DNA from: Bradysia coprophila
Taxonomy: Eukaryota; Arthropoda; Insecta; Diptera; Sciaridae
Direction: 5' to 3'
NCBI RefSeq assembly: GCF_014529535.1
Contig: NW_023503501.1
Location: 2,672,150 to 2,736,149 of the forward strand
DNA length: 64,000 nucleotides
Below the pieces are notes generated by a model, which saw only the letters and a program-made list of their open reading frames with translations, was not told where the DNA came from and searched no databases. The translations under genes and the position numbers were made by a program. Numbering within the stretch: position 1 is the stretch's first letter; each line of letters opens with the position of its first letter. Of this stretch, positions 9,562 to 23,923 are shown piece after piece.

Positions 9562-12374
9562 TAATCCCTTCACTTCAAATCGCAAACAAATTTTCCGAAT
9601 TCGGCCTGAATTTGCATACCAAAGAGGAAGTGATTTTTTTCGTCAAGTAAGGCTACTCGAGCCGAAGGAAAGGGTTACATGCAAACTTGCCACATAAAAA
9701 ACCTTTTTCCGAGTTATGCATAAAGCTTTTCATCCGATGGGTTGCGATGACAGTTGAATGTTCCTAATTCACCATTAACTACACAAAAATCATTCAAAAA
9801 TCATTAACTACACAAGTCCCTTACTTAAATTGAACTTTGAAGTTCATAGAACATTGCTCTCTATATCGTTTGAATATGAACCACCTCATCGTTACGTCGA
9901 CGGACAATCAATATTTTGAAACAATTCCGAGAGGACGAACACTACTCGTAATTTAAGTAACAATTCAAATTACAATTTAAACTTTGTAAGTTTCGATTAG
10001 CCACTTCATTTTTAACATCAAAAATAACGAAGTCGTTACTATAGTTCGATGTACTCACCAAAAACATTCCTCATAACAATGCTTCAGCTCCGTACCAATA
10101 TCGATTTTTCCTTCAAAATTTCAGTCTTTCATAAAGGAAAAAAGAATGAAAAACGGTCGAACAAACTATCCGAACGAAACTTAATCAAATGAGAAAGTTT
10201 TTTTTTTACTTTTTTCAAAAGAGTTGCGTTTAAGGATCCAAATAACTTTGCCGGCAAGCAAATGCTGAAAGAAAACCATGGGGTCTTGCACATTATAATA
10301 TATCGTCAGAAAAGGTCATGAATCCAATCACTGAAATGGGAGAGTGGATTTTGTGGTTTGAGTTTTCTTATTTTGGAGTTGTTCTGGTTTATATTTTCAA
10401 TCCGCATAGCTTTGTTTAGTAAATGAAAACCTAGATTCTTATGTTTCGTCATTTCGTTCCAAGTAGAGTGTGCACATCCAAGAAAAAAAGAAAAAATCTA
10501 GGTTCTCATTTGTTAAACAAAGTATGTGGACATGTGGACAAGTACAAGCTACAGAAAATCAGAAATGCGTCTTTTTATTTCACTGTAGATGATAAAAGCG
10601 AAAGATTTGAAACACCTTTCCAACGAACAGCAAGCTACATAAATTGGCTAGTTGTGATACGAATCGATTGACTTTATAATTGAAAATGAAGACGAACGAT
10701 GAAATAGCATTTCTGTACATCATGGCCCTTTAGCCATTGGAGCGTTCATCGTTTCTCTTGGCACGTACACGATTGTAAAGTAACAATCGTAGCAAATAAC
10801 GCATCAATTTTGTCACATACAATAAATTTTGATAATATAAGGGAAATACTTTTTCATAAAGTTTTCGTCTTCTCGTTTTCTTTTTCGGGGAAAATGTTGT
10901 GAAAAGATTTGTTTGGATAAAAGTTTATTTATTTTTGAATATTCAAATATATAAATTCAAATTTACGAATAGCTCCATCAACTTTTCGGTAATATAAGAA
11001 TGGCAAATCTTGATAAGCATTATAAATTCGTCCATAATATAAAACGAAATTGAAGTAACGCTTATGCACAAATTGAACGATATTATCCTTTTTTTCTTAC
11101 TTTCCGAGGATATATCTCCTAACCAAGTGGTAAAATCATGTTTGCTTGATGTGGTGGTATTTCTTTCCAATATTTCTTTTACAAGTGATTAAGGTTACAT
11201 CCGCCTTAGATAAATTATACTGTTTGCTTTTTATGTTAGGGGCTGTTTTATAAGCATTAAGGTTTTCTCTTTACTCTAACACACTATACCTAACCAAGAC
11301 ATAAAAAAAAACAGTTTGATAGGGACGAAAAAAGATATGCTAAAATATGCTAATGAAGTTCAGAATGATCCTTTGAGGAATTATGGTTTTTTTTGCTTTG
11401 CTTAGCTTTAAATTAAATGTTATATACCTTTTGGGTATGTATATGGGTATGGGTAAAGTGTGTGTATATAGATATACGCCTTTCGTAGGAAACGACAGTG
11501 TTTATAAAGTCATGACAATTTTTTTTTCTTCATATTAATTCAGTTGTTTTTGTTGTTTTGCCTTTCGGATGATTAGATTTATGATGAGGGATGTTTTTGG
11601 TGTAGAGATATGGAACAATATTTTCGTAGCGAATTTTTTTTGTGGAAAATTTGATAAGGTGGATTATTCATTTCTCGGCAGGAAGAAGCAAAAATGATGC
11701 TACTTAATAAACAGAAGTTTTGATCCATTTTTATAAATGAGTTTAGGAAGAATTTTTATTTTTTACAATCTTCATTGTATGTTCCGATTTTTTTTTTTGG
11801 CGAATAAACAGCAACGCACAGCCGGGCAAAAAATGCTCATTTTTATTCATGCGGAACCTTTTTCAATTTGTATCTACTTATTCAATCTTTACTTTTTAAT
11901 TAATTTAATAATTCATGTTGCTATGACTTTTCGTTACATTTGCATTTAAAAAAAAGCAAATAAAATAAAGCCACTTGAGCCGATTTCCCAAATTAGAAAT
12001 ATCTGATTTTTCCCTAGAAGAAAACACTCATGTCCTTAGCTTGTGTATGCTATAATTATTGTTTTCCATGCGAGGGTAGAATTTAAATTGAGAGAAAACA
12101 GAGGTCTGGAGATTTTTCACGAGAAGTTAGGCCAGTTTCCCATTTTGATAGTCAAGGATGTAGACGGTACGTAGACTAGAGATAGTTATTTATGCCACAG
12201 AGTGATGACAGTTATTTATGACACTATGTCACATCGAGTGCTAAGTACTTCATTTGCCTCTAGATGTGTACCCTAATAACGCACTTTGCACAGAGATTCA
12301 AACAGCGATTTGTGCAACAGAGGCAACTAAGGTTCGCAGTTTTCGAACATTATGTTGAGGAGTTGATAGTACAT

Positions 12375-12463
12375 TTTGTTACGAGTGATGAAGAATTGAA
12401 TTTTTCGGTACTAGTCGTACCGACGTGTACCGAAAAATTCAACTTTCATCCCGAGTCACAAAC
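12375..12463. repeat. Palindrome TTGAATTTTTCGGTAC
   Basis: TTGAATTTTTCGGTAC at 12397 is mirrored by GTACCGAAAAATTCAA at ~12427, and the arms extend outward through GTTACGAGTGATGAA and its degenerate inverse. The left arm recurs almost unchanged at 16160-16205 (GTTACGAGTGATGAAAAGTT...TTCGGTACTAGTCGTA), so the two loci belong to one element family. Confidence 0.6.
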
Positions 12464-15400
12464 GACGATTTTTGTTCTTGAAAACTGAAATGAGACGAAA
12501 CCACAACGCCATTAACATTGAAATCACTCTACAGCCATGTCAACCGTAGAGTAATCATACCTAGAATGGTATTTCGTACGGTAAATTATGTCCCCAAAAT
12601 CAGTTTGTATAAGATGAATATTTCGTACGATTTTACGTAGAATTTTACACCAACACATGCAGGCGATGACATTTTTGGTAGTTGTCAGTTTAGTATTTTG
12701 AAAATCCAGTATCGCGAATGTAAATTTTTGTTTTTATTTAATATTCGGGACAATTTATCTTTAATTTACTGTGAAAATATTGTGTAGACGCATTTTTTCG
12801 AGTGTGGCTTATATCAGGAGAAGGAAAAACTTCTCAACTTTCAAGTGTTTTTTTTAATGAATTGTGTCAAAATTGTGCTAATTCGAAAATATTTTTCACG
12901 GAAAAGGTAATCGTTTCAATATTTTATTATTTTTTTAATTCAAAAGATTTGTGTAGCAAAAAATTTCGAAACCTTCGCGCTAATTTGCCCACCAATTCTC
13001 ACACTACCAAATATTTTGTTTTTCATGTCGGGGACACAATTTTTACGAAATTATAAAGACTGGAAATTATATAATTCGTCTAAGATTTCAACAACAAAGT
13101 ATGCACACTTAATCGCGGCCGGAAAAATATATATGAAAATCCATTTTCGGCCGGAGAGAGCGTCCGAGAAAGTACAGAAAAATTGAACTTTTCGATCGTA
13201 GAATGCGTGTCGAAATCAGTCGAATTTCAGTCTTCAAGCACAAAAATGCTTTTTTCGGCACTAGATGTGTCAACGAGTTTTTCTCAACGAAAGTTTACCC
13301 TTTCGTCTGAGTTGAGAAATAGAAATTAAATTTATTTTAGGGCCAACGGTTTGGATGAAGAGGCTTCAAAGAAGAAGAAAGATCTTTATTTGAATATATA
13401 AAAAAATACAAATAAAATGTGGTGTCTTCTGAGAGAAGGTTGCTAGGCTAGGTCAAGAGGACCAAAAAGGTGTAATTTTTGACCTGGGTCATAATAAACA
13501 ATTTTATGATCAAATACACCAAAATGTCAAATTTCGAAGCTGATATTTAAGTGAAAATTCTGTGATAAACCGTTTTCGTTTTGGCTTATCTGGTGAGAGA
13601 TTGCGACGTTTTTGGTCCGCTTGAATATAAAAGTATTTTTATTATTTTTAACCAGTGGAAATATTGGGTCATATAAACTCTTTTATCATTTCGTTTAATT
13701 ACTGATGAATATTCAAACGATTCGGGTACTTCCACAGTCCGTTATGTAAAACATTATTTCACTTTCAATTTAGTTCTAAATGGTTATGGAAGCTCACAGA
13801 ATGTGTTTCTAACACGAACACTTAATTGAGTGTATTGATTATATTTTTTTACCCAACATGTCCATGTCCAACCGGTTGACTATTCTGAAATAATTTTACT
13901 TTTTTGTAATGTGTCTCATGTCTCATATTCAAGTGCTGTAACGCATGGCTTGAATACAATATTAATTAACTGTATGTATACCAAAAGGAAAAGCCATAGA
14001 GGTAGACTACGTTCACCGTAACAAACAAGCCTTGTGTTTCTCTACTACTTGAAAAGCGAAAATCGAGACATAAATAAAATCGAGTAAACGAACAATTCAT
14101 GCGTGATTATCTCGAATTTACATCATATGATCATCACTTAAAATGTTAATAAGATTGATTTGAATTGAAATGAAGATCGACAAGTTCAGAAGAGGGAAAG
14201 TATAGACAAAATGTTAGCAAAATATTTTATTTGAAATTCTTTCTCATAATTAACTTTTTGAATCGGCAAAAATGAAGGCTGTTTATAGAGTATAGAGTTG
14301 AGTTCGTTATCGGTAGAGAAAATAGAAATCCAACTTTTCCAGGAAATTTTAATTGTTTTAACGTTTTTGTCAATCTGCACAGGAGCAGTGACTATGTTGT
14401 ACATTTAAAAAAAAAACGTTGAAGAGATAGATCCCAATTTAGAGTCCAGACCGACTATACCGATTCGATAAGACAATTAATTTCGAACACCTACGTGCAT
14501 GTAACGGTTAATGTCTGCTGCAGTAAATTTATTTTGGTCTTGGTGCATAAAATTGTGCGCACATGATGAAATAGGAACGGACTGCTTTTTCTACAGCACT
14601 GTCTATTCTGGGAAATTTGCAACTCTCATAAATAAATCGTGAGTGGTACTTTATCATTTAAATTGTTAGCTTTAACATAACGATGTGTCTTTTAGCAACA
14701 GAAATAAATGAGAAGCGAATCAGGTGAACATATTTCACAGGAAAAGGGATACACACGGTCAACGCACTGTGTCTTCCATTCAAAATGATCGTTTTTTTCG
14801 ATTCCAAACAGAATGTCAAAAGGTCAAGCAAACATTATTTATAAATTTACAATCCGGTTACCCCTTCGGTTATGTAAATCTCATCAAAGAATATTAAATT
14901 GGGTCAGCGAATACCAAGCACAAAATATTTTACCAATCAAATTCGAAACCGATTTTGCTTGATAAGTGAAAGTCTGTGTTACAGGATATGTAATAAATTT
15001 ATGATTTTGTTGACTGCTATCTATGTGGATTGGATAGCGTGTATTGATTTCAATATGCTTATTAAAACTAATTTATAGTCAAAACTCATCCAATCATATC
15101 GCTGGGTTGTTATTTGTTGATAGTGATTTATTGCGTGACTGTTTTCAACCTATTGTTTATGGATGACGTATACACACCACGTACACACATGTACAATCAA
15201 ACATTTTGTCTTTTAATGCATAATTTAATAAGAAATTGATTTAATTTTATCCCTTTCAACTACAATTATTGGCGTCAATAAATAGAATTTAATGAGCTGT
15301 TATTTTGATATGAAATGAGCTAATCAGCCCACTTCTGGTATAAATTGTGTATTGTGCGTGCTAGAGTGTGCGGTGGGAGGGTTTGGATATTGCAACTGAA

Positions 15401-16127
15401 ATATCAATCAACATTTTCATTTTGTTTTAAATATTCATTAATTTGAAAGGGGTGGCACGTTATTTAACTTGAATTGTTTGCAAATCAAATTGGTATAATT
15501 AAATCGTTCCAACATGTAACAGTTCTTCGTAGTAATACTATGACAGTTTAGAATCGTACTTAAATTTTTCATGAACTTCGAAAAATGGTACAGGGTACGC
15601 TTTGCTATAAAAGGTAGCAAAATAAGAAAAAATTTCGAAATCGTATGCCGTAACCCCACACAAAACATTGTTTTGACTCAAAGCAACTTGAGACAAAATC
15701 GATGAAGTAAAATTCGAAAACCTTATTTTTGGGACATTGTGCAGCTGCTTTCATCGACTCCCTTATCGATAAATAAGAAGCCACAAAAAGCCTGTATTAG
15801 CTTTCAAGCGACACTAATCTTGAGATTTGGTAAAAATATTGAATTTTGGGAACGGTTCGGGTGCGTTGATTTTTGGCTGATCAGCTGTTGTAAACTAAAA
15901 TCAATTTTTTCAAATTAAACCTCACGATTGGCGTTGTTTGAAAGCTACTACATGTCACATGTGGCCTTACGACAAGAAATTGAAATGGTTGTAGGTGGAG
16001 AGTAATTTCTTTGTTTATGTTGTAGTGGCTTCGTCTTATTATGTTACTGAGGCGCAAAAAACGTCGATTGTCACTCGTGAAGAAAATGGGGAATTTTTTA
16101 GGATTCGCATCGGTAGAACAAGCTTGT

Positions 16128-16182
16128 AACTTTTCATCAGTCGTAACGAAATAGTACATTTTGTTACGAGTGATGAAAAGTT
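16128..16182. repeat. Short palindrome, same family as 12375
   Basis: AACTTTTCATCAGTCGTAAC pairs with GTTACGAGTGATGAAAAGTT around a ~14-nt loop. The sequence continues with the GAATTTTTCGGTACTAGTCG segment shared with 12396-12420. It appears to be a rearranged or half copy of that element. Confidence 0.6.
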
Positions 16183-18790
16183 GAATTTTTCGGTACTAGT
16201 CGTAACCTTGTCCAAACGAGGCGCAAATCCACTATTTCAGGCCGATGAGGCGAGTTGGGCCAGTCAGGTCGATAAAAGAAGCTTTACATCGAGTCCGTCT
16301 CGGAAAAAAAATTATTAAAATTTTCTCCAGTGTTCACAGCAATTTTTTGGGTGAGTTAAGTCGAATTCGAAAATTTCTTTATTTCTGACTACCTTAAACA
16401 AACCTCTGACAAAGCTGACTCTCCAATTCTATTTGAACAATTTTAAGGTCATGAGGTGCAATAATCTAATACTATACCTCCTCCAGCTATGCTGGCTTAT
16501 TGAAAATTTATCTAACAGAAACATAATTCATTCACACACAATTATTGTTGGAGTAACTTGAGAAGTCATAGAATTCCCAACAGGTCACTCATAATAAATA
16601 CACTTAACTTAAGACAATTTAAGTGAATACAGAAGCTCTACAAATGTTTTTTTTTGTTATATTTTATGTTAAACCGCCCATCGACATTATGTGTAACTGA
16701 ACATACTATTTAACAAAACTCAAGCTGAGTAAAGCATTTTACCCTAACTCATTGCGCTCACAACCAAGCATAATGCATACAACTATTGCATCCGTCAGCT
16801 GCGGGGATACAATTTATGTAAAATAATCAAAAAGCAACGGCATTTAATCGTTAACCACGAGAGAAATGCAATGAATATTCCACGTTTGATTAAAATCCAA
16901 CTGTATCAGAATCATGCCATAATCGAAATTTTTATGGATGCAACTTGAAATAAACCAACGAAGAAATTGCATTCGGTACAGCCAGACCTTCTATTATGCC
17001 TTTTTCCATTCGTATATAAAACTTTAGTCGGAATTTTATTCAATTTTACATAAACCAACATAGAAACGCAAATTTTTCCCACCTGGAGTTAGATTTGTTC
17101 TCTCGCTCTCTCTCTATCCATTACCTCGGCATTACAACAATAAATTATTGAACGGTGAGTGACTGGTAGAAACATTTACTTTTGATGTTAAAATAATGTT
17201 ACAACAGTGCCAGAGCTCCATGCATTGTTGAAAATAATTGAATTAAATAGAAAATTCGAGTTTTAACTTTTTATGGGTCGGTTAAAGGATATTATCTCAC
17301 GTTTTAACTGCATTTTCTGGCTGTAAAAGTATGATGAAGTAGTAATAAGCATAGTTTAGTCAAAAGGAAAATTTATCAGGATTTTGCCCTTTATACTGTC
17401 GAATGAGTTTAATTTTTTCTAGGGTAGCAGCATTGCCGATGTTGAACGTACCACATTTTAAGCGAATGTGAGAGAATTTATAATGACGCACTTCACTGCA
17501 CAATGGGATACATCAATTAATTACTTCTGGTCATTGAATAGAAAGTAATTTTCCCATGTTAATATTCTAAGAGATGTGGTTAGAACAGAAGAACATTCTC
17601 CGTCTAATTTCATTACTCAATGATAACACAATTCATTATTTACACTCAGGAACGATACGCCGGTTTTGTTCCATTAAATGGAAAGAAAGCGTAAACTAAA
17701 ATCACTACAAATCTATTTTTCACCACTTGACTTTCTGTTCATCACTTCTACCCGGTTTGATTTACAACCCTTCAGCAGCACAATCTATCCCGGCAACACA
17801 ATACATCTCAAACAAGTAAAAGTGCAACCGAACAGATTCACTCAACAATCCCATACATAATGTAAGGATATTACCTTTTACATTCTTTCACCAGACAATC
17901 AATGGAAACTTGGTATCCATAGGGGAATACATAAATTGGTTGTTAGCAGCAAGTTCGCAGCAAGTCCATCAAATATTCCGAAGGGTCATTTTGTGGACTA
18001 CGTTTCGTTTACACTTACACTATTCATAAAGGCGAAAGCCGTCCAAGGATAAGATAATGATATACGTTGCATTCAACATTTATATGGTGAGTGTGTGTGT
18101 GTGGCTATGTATTATAATGATTGGCAAAGGAGAACGAGTATTGTGATTCATATGGCGTAAAATGAACACAGAATTGGGGGCGGTTAGTGGTGTTTGTATG
18201 TTGTGTACCATCCATACTGGTTGTAATTTACGGATGTATTTATGTTTTTGATTTCGATGAATGCGGCCAATTACACAAGATTTGCGATGATTTAACAAAA
18301 GCTGCATTTAGACTTCAAACAGAAAACTTTTTCATAAACGTGTATCTGATTCGCTGCCTACATCGTTTGGGCTAGAAATCAAAGAGTCGTTCTAAAACCA
18401 TTTCAAAACTTTTTTGTGTTGATGTCAACTCTGAATCAAACTTCCGTTGAAACGACCATTCACTACTTTTACATTGACAAAACATGCTACAGTGAAAGGG
18501 TATGCAGTTGTAGATGATCAACATCTTTATGCCAAAGCTTGTTCTAGAGAATCATTAACGAACCCAATGGAAATCTACAAGGTCTATTTAGCGATGAGCT
18601 CTTTAATGATTCATTCAAGAGACCTACTGTATTGGAACCGAGTGACCGAGTGGATCACTACGATAATATGTGAATTTAGCCCGAAAATACGTTTTAAACG
18701 TTTTAAATAAGTTAAAGGATTTTATAAAAAATTTTCTGATGGTGGCGATACAACTAAAATTGATAGTTCTGCCAACAAATTCGTCTACTC

Positions 18791-18991
18791 CAAGACCTCT
18801 TTTTGGTAAAAATTTACCGAAATTTGACGAAATCTGCCAAAGTTGACAGACATTTGCCAAACTTTACAAACCGAAATTTACCGACGTTTACCAAAATTTA
18901 CCGTATTTTTTCGGTAAAATTTGGAAATTTTGGCAACTTTTATTGAATTTTAGCAGATTTTTCTAAATGAATTTACCAAAAATATGCCCTG
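18791..18991. mobile_element. hAT-like miniature element, CAGGGC family
   Basis: The right end ACCAAAAATATGCCCTG and the degenerate left end CAAGACCTCTTTTTGGT are terminal inverted repeats. Flanks are GTCTACTC (18783-18790) and ATCTACTC (18992-18999), an 8-bp target duplication with one mismatch. The interior is an AT-rich run of TTTACC/GGTAAA motifs. CAG-type ends with 8-bp duplications are characteristic of hAT elements. Relatives lie at 21387-21529, 34209-34576 and 50677-50931, with a left end at 53764. Confidence 0.7.
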
Positions 18992-21093
18992 ATCTACTCA
19001 GTCCCATCTGAAAGTGTCAAAACAATCCAATAACATGCTTTACCGATGTATATATAGCACTAGAGACCAAAATTTTTCGAACGTAAAATTGAGATAACTC
19101 AACTTCGAATAAGAAATTTTTAATATTAATGTCAATATTACTTGAAAAGTCACAATCCAAGCCAAACATTCCCTCCTTCCATGTACTTGAAAGTCCCCGA
19201 TAAAATCGAAAACATTCTCATTTATTAATAGGCGACAGAACGAACGAAAAACTCTTCTCGTTTTTACTTGTTACAAAAGCAGCAGCAGCAGCAGCAGAGA
19301 AGAAAAAAAAATGTCAAGACATTTTCCATTGTACTTAATCACGTTTCATTGAACTTGGAATACTTGCAAAACATTACATTTTCCAATTTCGTCTTCGTCT
19401 CTTCTATCACTTTTCCAAATCTTAATCAAATTCATTGTTAACATACAAAATTGTAAAAAAAAGTTCGAGCTTATCAGTTCCATTTTGTTTGAATGGTATG
19501 TTAAAGAACTATAAAATTAATTTAATTTCGGTTTTCTTTTCTATACACACTTTATCTGGCGACACTGGGAGTCTATATGTGTACATATATATACATTCCA
19601 TGCTTGTCACCCTTCTTTTACCGCATGAATATAATCTGAATGAAAACGAAATGGAGAAAAGGTCAAAAATGCTATCAATTCAAACACGAAAATAAACAAA
19701 ACTCTTAAACAATAAAACCATTGGTAAAATTTTACGTTCGTTACTCAATGGCTATGAGTCGAATATGCAGCAAAATAAAAATGTGGAATGGGGAATGTGA
19801 GGAGTAGTATACCCGATTTAGTAGGTCATTAAACTTCAGTGACAGGGAAGCGTTATGGGTAACATTTAATTGCATATAAATACTCTGCAGTTCGTTTATA
19901 TACGCTGAGACCGATTCTAATTATTGCTACGTATTCTACCGTAAAATACCTGGGCAAACAATTAATCAAGAAGTGTATTCCGTTTTCCATTTTTACTCTA
20001 CAGAACGAACACAACATTCCAGTGTGAATATAAATGGCATGATGTGTAACATTGTAACGTAGAGAATGTTGACTTATTGAGATATAAATCCTTTTATATC
20101 CTCAAAAACAAAGATTGTAGGCTCGAACATTTGCCGTTTATGTAGCAATTAATTTTACAGCCATTTGATTACCGAGGTCCGCTGGTTTAAGTGGCTGTTT
20201 GTTCGCCGGTTTATGTCTTTTTTTATCGTTCAGTTTACCGTATTCGCTTCGTTCTTTTTTTTATTTGATGGCAACTGTTTACGAAACGGTTCTCCTGTTA
20301 CACAAATAAAATGCTGACCGTTTCAACGGTTGCCATCACTTAAGTCATCTAAAAAATTCAGCATAATCACCAAAATATACTTAAAAGTTCATCTCTTTTT
20401 AGATGTTTTCTTATCTGTTTCAAAATGTTGCTTTAATTTAATGATTATTCTAAAATGGATTTCGAAAATGTGATGTTTTACGAATCCCGTGTTGAATATT
20501 ATACACGCGTCCATTAAATCCACACCAGAATGCTCGGTTGTAATGTCAAATAATACAAATCTACCAATAAAATTCAGTTTAATTTAATTCTCCTTTTGTT
20601 TTTGGAAATGTTGTAAATCCTTTATCTGTTTTTTGGTGATGGTGACTTCGAAAGTAATATTTAAACCCCCGCATTTTATGAGTAAGGTTTATATGTGATT
20701 TATTGTTTAATTTTTATACCCGCATGCCGAGTAGGTAATGAAGAGGATTAAATACGTTTCACCCTATAATTGTATATTCATGCTATAACGCACCCCCTTA
20801 AATGGCGTAAATTGTACAATTTCCATCCCAGCACTCCGATGGTAAAATGTAACTAAGATTAAAACTTATATGTGTTTCCACTTCTGTAAGCCACTAATTT
20901 TCCGCAAATAACTTTCCGACCATTTTATTCGAGAAATCTTATATTTTATACGATTGCATTGTTCGTGGAAATTAAAGAGATAGTCTGCTGATTTTAATAT
21001 ACACTCGCTTAATCTATGGGGATAACCAGCTGAGTTACCAACATATTTAAACCTCACACGAATTGGGAGAGAACGATTCCATGAATGGTACAG
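18992..21093. other. Intergenic, nothing recognised apart from (CAG)n
   Basis: AT-rich. The ORF at 19435-19695 has no recognisable domain and a low-complexity composition, so it is not called. Confidence 0.4.
19278..19298. repeat. (CAG)n microsatellite
   Basis: About seven AGC/CAG triplets in a non-coding context, followed by a GA-rich tract. There is no open frame of interest through it. Confidence 0.85.
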
Positions 21094-21288
21094 ATTTTCC
21101 TATGCTGGTGCATGTAATAAGGCTATTACATGTATAGGCAATAGCCTTTACATCACTCGCATAGGAAAACGTTATACTACACACGGGAAATAAAGTGATA
21201 TCTCGTATCACGATGAGTAAATGTACCTCGGGCTAAAGCCCTCGGTTACTTTTACTCATCTGGATACGAGATATCACTTTACTTCCCT
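21094..21288. repeat. Two adjacent palindromes, one with GGGCTAAAGCCC core
   Basis: First palindrome 21094-21171: TTTTCCTATGC with inverse GCATAGGAAAA around ATGTAATAAGGCTATTACAT. Second palindrome 21184-21288: GGGAAATAAAGTGATATCTCG against CGAGATATCACTTTACTTCCC, with the GC hairpin GGGCTAAAGCCC (21230-21241) exactly at its dyad. The second belongs to the GC-core palindromes. Confidence 0.75.
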
Positions 21289-21386
21289 TGCATAGTAATG
21301 TACTATTAATGAGATTAGCATTGTTCAGCGACGCTCCGATATGGTGCTTATTGCTTTATTTATGTTGCATGCAATTTCTTGCATTG

Positions 21387-21529
21387 CAGGGCCTATTATT
21401 GGTAAATTCGTTTACCGAAATTTACCAATATTTACCGAGAATTTACCAAAATTTACCGAGAATTTATCGAACTTACCCGATTTTATTTGAGTAAACTTGG
21501 TGAATGGTTTTGCCAATAATTAGGCCCTG
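21387..21529. mobile_element. hAT-like miniature element, CAGGGC family
   Basis: The left end CAGGGCCTATTATTGGTAAA and right end CCAATAATTAGGCCCTG are terminal inverted repeats. The interior repeats TTTACC motifs. Flanks TTGCATTG and TTGCTACG only partly match, so the 8-bp duplication has decayed or is not genuine. Confidence 0.65.
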
Positions 21530-23765
21530 TTGCTACGACTATATATCATTGCTCAATAAATAAAAATTAATCGAAATTTTGGTTGTTCACACCTTGTCCA
21601 TACCCACACCCAACCCAGCATTGGTCAAGCATTGCATAATAAAGTTCGGAAATTCCTTACATGCACAACATGAAATAGGAGAATCGAGCAGATATGAGAG
21701 TATGACCACAACACTACACTACATCAAACAACGTGAAACTCGGTTAAACTCTTGCTCTATGGTCTATGGACTTGCTATACGATTGATAAAGTAACCCTTT
21801 TACCATTATGGAAAATGATTTATTTAATTTGAATTATCATTTGCTGCAGGGCTTGTTGATTATAATGTTTGTTGTATCTTGATGGCTACAATTGTGAATG
21901 TATATAATGCCATACTTTATACTATACACGACTAGATGTTGCGCAATTGTGTTCTGTGGAAGCGTTGTACAAATTGCTTGACAACGTAGACTTTAAAGCC
22001 ATAATATTCATGGTGTGTATACAGATAGATGTTTCATTATTTATGTCGAAATCTGTTCTTTCTTAATTAACTAGACCAAATTTTTGTAATTCAATTGAAT
22101 TGAGAATTTCTTCTCGAAAATTCATCAGATGAAATAAATTTTATTTCGGAATTTCATTTGATGAATGGTATGCTATGCGGGAGGGAACGGTGTTTAAAAT
22201 CATGACGCAAAGCAAATTATTGTAAGTGAGAAGTGGAAATTCTTTCGGAAGAACTACACAATCAGCAGTTAATAATCAAAACGATGTAGAATGTTGAGTG
22301 AAAAACGATGCAAAGAGAGCGTTTATTTATCATTCGCACTTTAGGTTTAATTTCTTAGATGGAATAAAACAAGCAGGAGTTCATATTTCGTTCGGCTTTT
22401 GTGTGATAATTTGAATGGAATGCGACAAATTTTAATCAGGTTTCGTCAGAGGTTCGGGATTATATGACGACTATTTGATAAGGTAAAGTGATCTCGATAG
22501 AGACGAAACGACTCGAGGAAGTGCCGTGACAGTGTTAAGTAAATGTCATTTTCAATGGGCAATTACACAAATTGTCTTAAATCTGTGTAAATACCTAGTA
22601 AATGTAAATGTCTGGTTGAAGTTTCGATTTTCGGTGGGCCAACCACCTTTTACGTTCACTAATTTATTATTAAAACTCAAAAGTCGAGTACAAAAATAGC
22701 TGTCGAGCTCATGATACTGTTCTCTTACGAAATGTATAAACAAAAGAAGTAACAGATTCATTGCTATGAATCGCTACATACTACCCACAGTAGGCAACAG
22801 ACGGGCGTAACACCATGAGAACGAGTCAATTCTCATGCCAAGTCATTCCACGTTACGACAGACGAAACACGATAAACATAAGTGTGAGACATTGTTCTGT
22901 AGTTATATAAAAGTTTGCTTCATTTCAAATTAAAGAAATTTCTTTTTACCTTCCAAACACTTGGCAATAGTCCGAATTACGGTCCTTAAGCGAAGACTGC
23001 AATATTGCTGATTTCTTTTGTGTAACACTGCAATATGACGACGACTGTTGTAAATGGAAAAAATTTCTGTCTTCTACTTTTGAGGAAAGCGCCATCAGTA
23101 AATGGCATCAATAAATTTAACCGACACGTATAATGAAAATGAATTTAGGGAAAGTATAGAAAATACTTAGCTATATTTCTGACAAGTGTAAAAATCGTAA
23201 AAAGTGGATTCACGTGTGAGATTTGTCTTATCGCCTAACGACAGCAAGACCAATAGGGCATGGATCTTGTTGACGTTTTTACCACTTGTCAGCAAATTTT
23301 CTTTAGCTGAATATGGCGCTTTTGTAGTTTTCAGGGTAAAACTTCACGGAACGATCGTATTCAGCTATAAAAACAAGAATGGCGCTTTTGTAGTTTTCAG
23401 GGTAAACTAGTACGCCGTCCCATGTCCTATTAATTGAGTTTTTTTTTGAATATTGCAGATCAATATAGTGAATTGACTAGTGAAATGTTGTATTAAAACT
23501 ACAGCTCAAATGTAACAGATTTTCGTAAAATTCTATTACATTTGTAGTACATTTCGTCATAAAATTACTAATGTCAGCACTCTATTTATTCTTAACATAA
23601 AACACCAACTTCACAGCTAATGACATTTCATAGTTATTTTAGCAGAGTGATGTTATATCACCTGAAAATAAAGCTTAAAAAATGAAGTACTAAAGAAAAA
23701 TATTGACGTCTCTACAGGCCAACTGACATATACAAAATATAGCGTTTGAGCTGTTTGAGTCTTAT
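21530..23765. other. Intergenic, minor repeats
   Basis: Contains a small inverted pair at ~22120-22163 (TTCATCAGATGAAA...TTTCATTTGATGAA). It also has a tandem pair of the ~26-bp block GGCGCTTTTGTAGTTTTCAG with a 66-bp period at 23315 and 23381. No gene was recognised. Confidence 0.45.
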
Positions 23766-23923
23766 CAACGCATTTCAAGCATGAGTGGAAACTCTAAATA
23801 TAAAACGGACACTGAACAGTGTATCAAACAAATTGGTGTAAAAAAATTGGTAAAAACTTTTTCATTCAAATACTACTCAGTTTGACAGCTGTCACTCTAA
23901 GCACTTTCGTTTGAAGTGCGTTG
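23766..23923 (+). mobile_element. Miniature TIR element, CAACGC family, copy 2
   Basis: Starts CAACGCATTTCAAGCATGAG and ends TTTGAAGTGCGTTG, with the shared internal TTTGACAGCTGTCACT. The flanks are GTCTTAT (23759-23765) and GTCGTAT (23924-23930), a 7-bp duplication with one mismatch. This agrees with the exact 7-bp duplication of copy 1. Confidence 0.75.

Larger units (their letters stand above)
8310..18790. other. Gene-poor interval, scattered palindromes
   Basis: More than 10 kb without a supportable gene. Open frames here are under 100 codons, AT-rich and without recognisable domains. The recognisable content is short inverted repeats: 9412-9561, 10411-10520 (TTTGTTTAGTAAATGA with inverse TCATTTGTTAAACAA), 12375-12463, 13117-13154 (CGGCCGGAAAAATATATATG closing on CGGCCG) and 16128-16182. 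There is also a CT-rich tract at ~17098-17118. Nothing else was recognised. Confidence 0.5.
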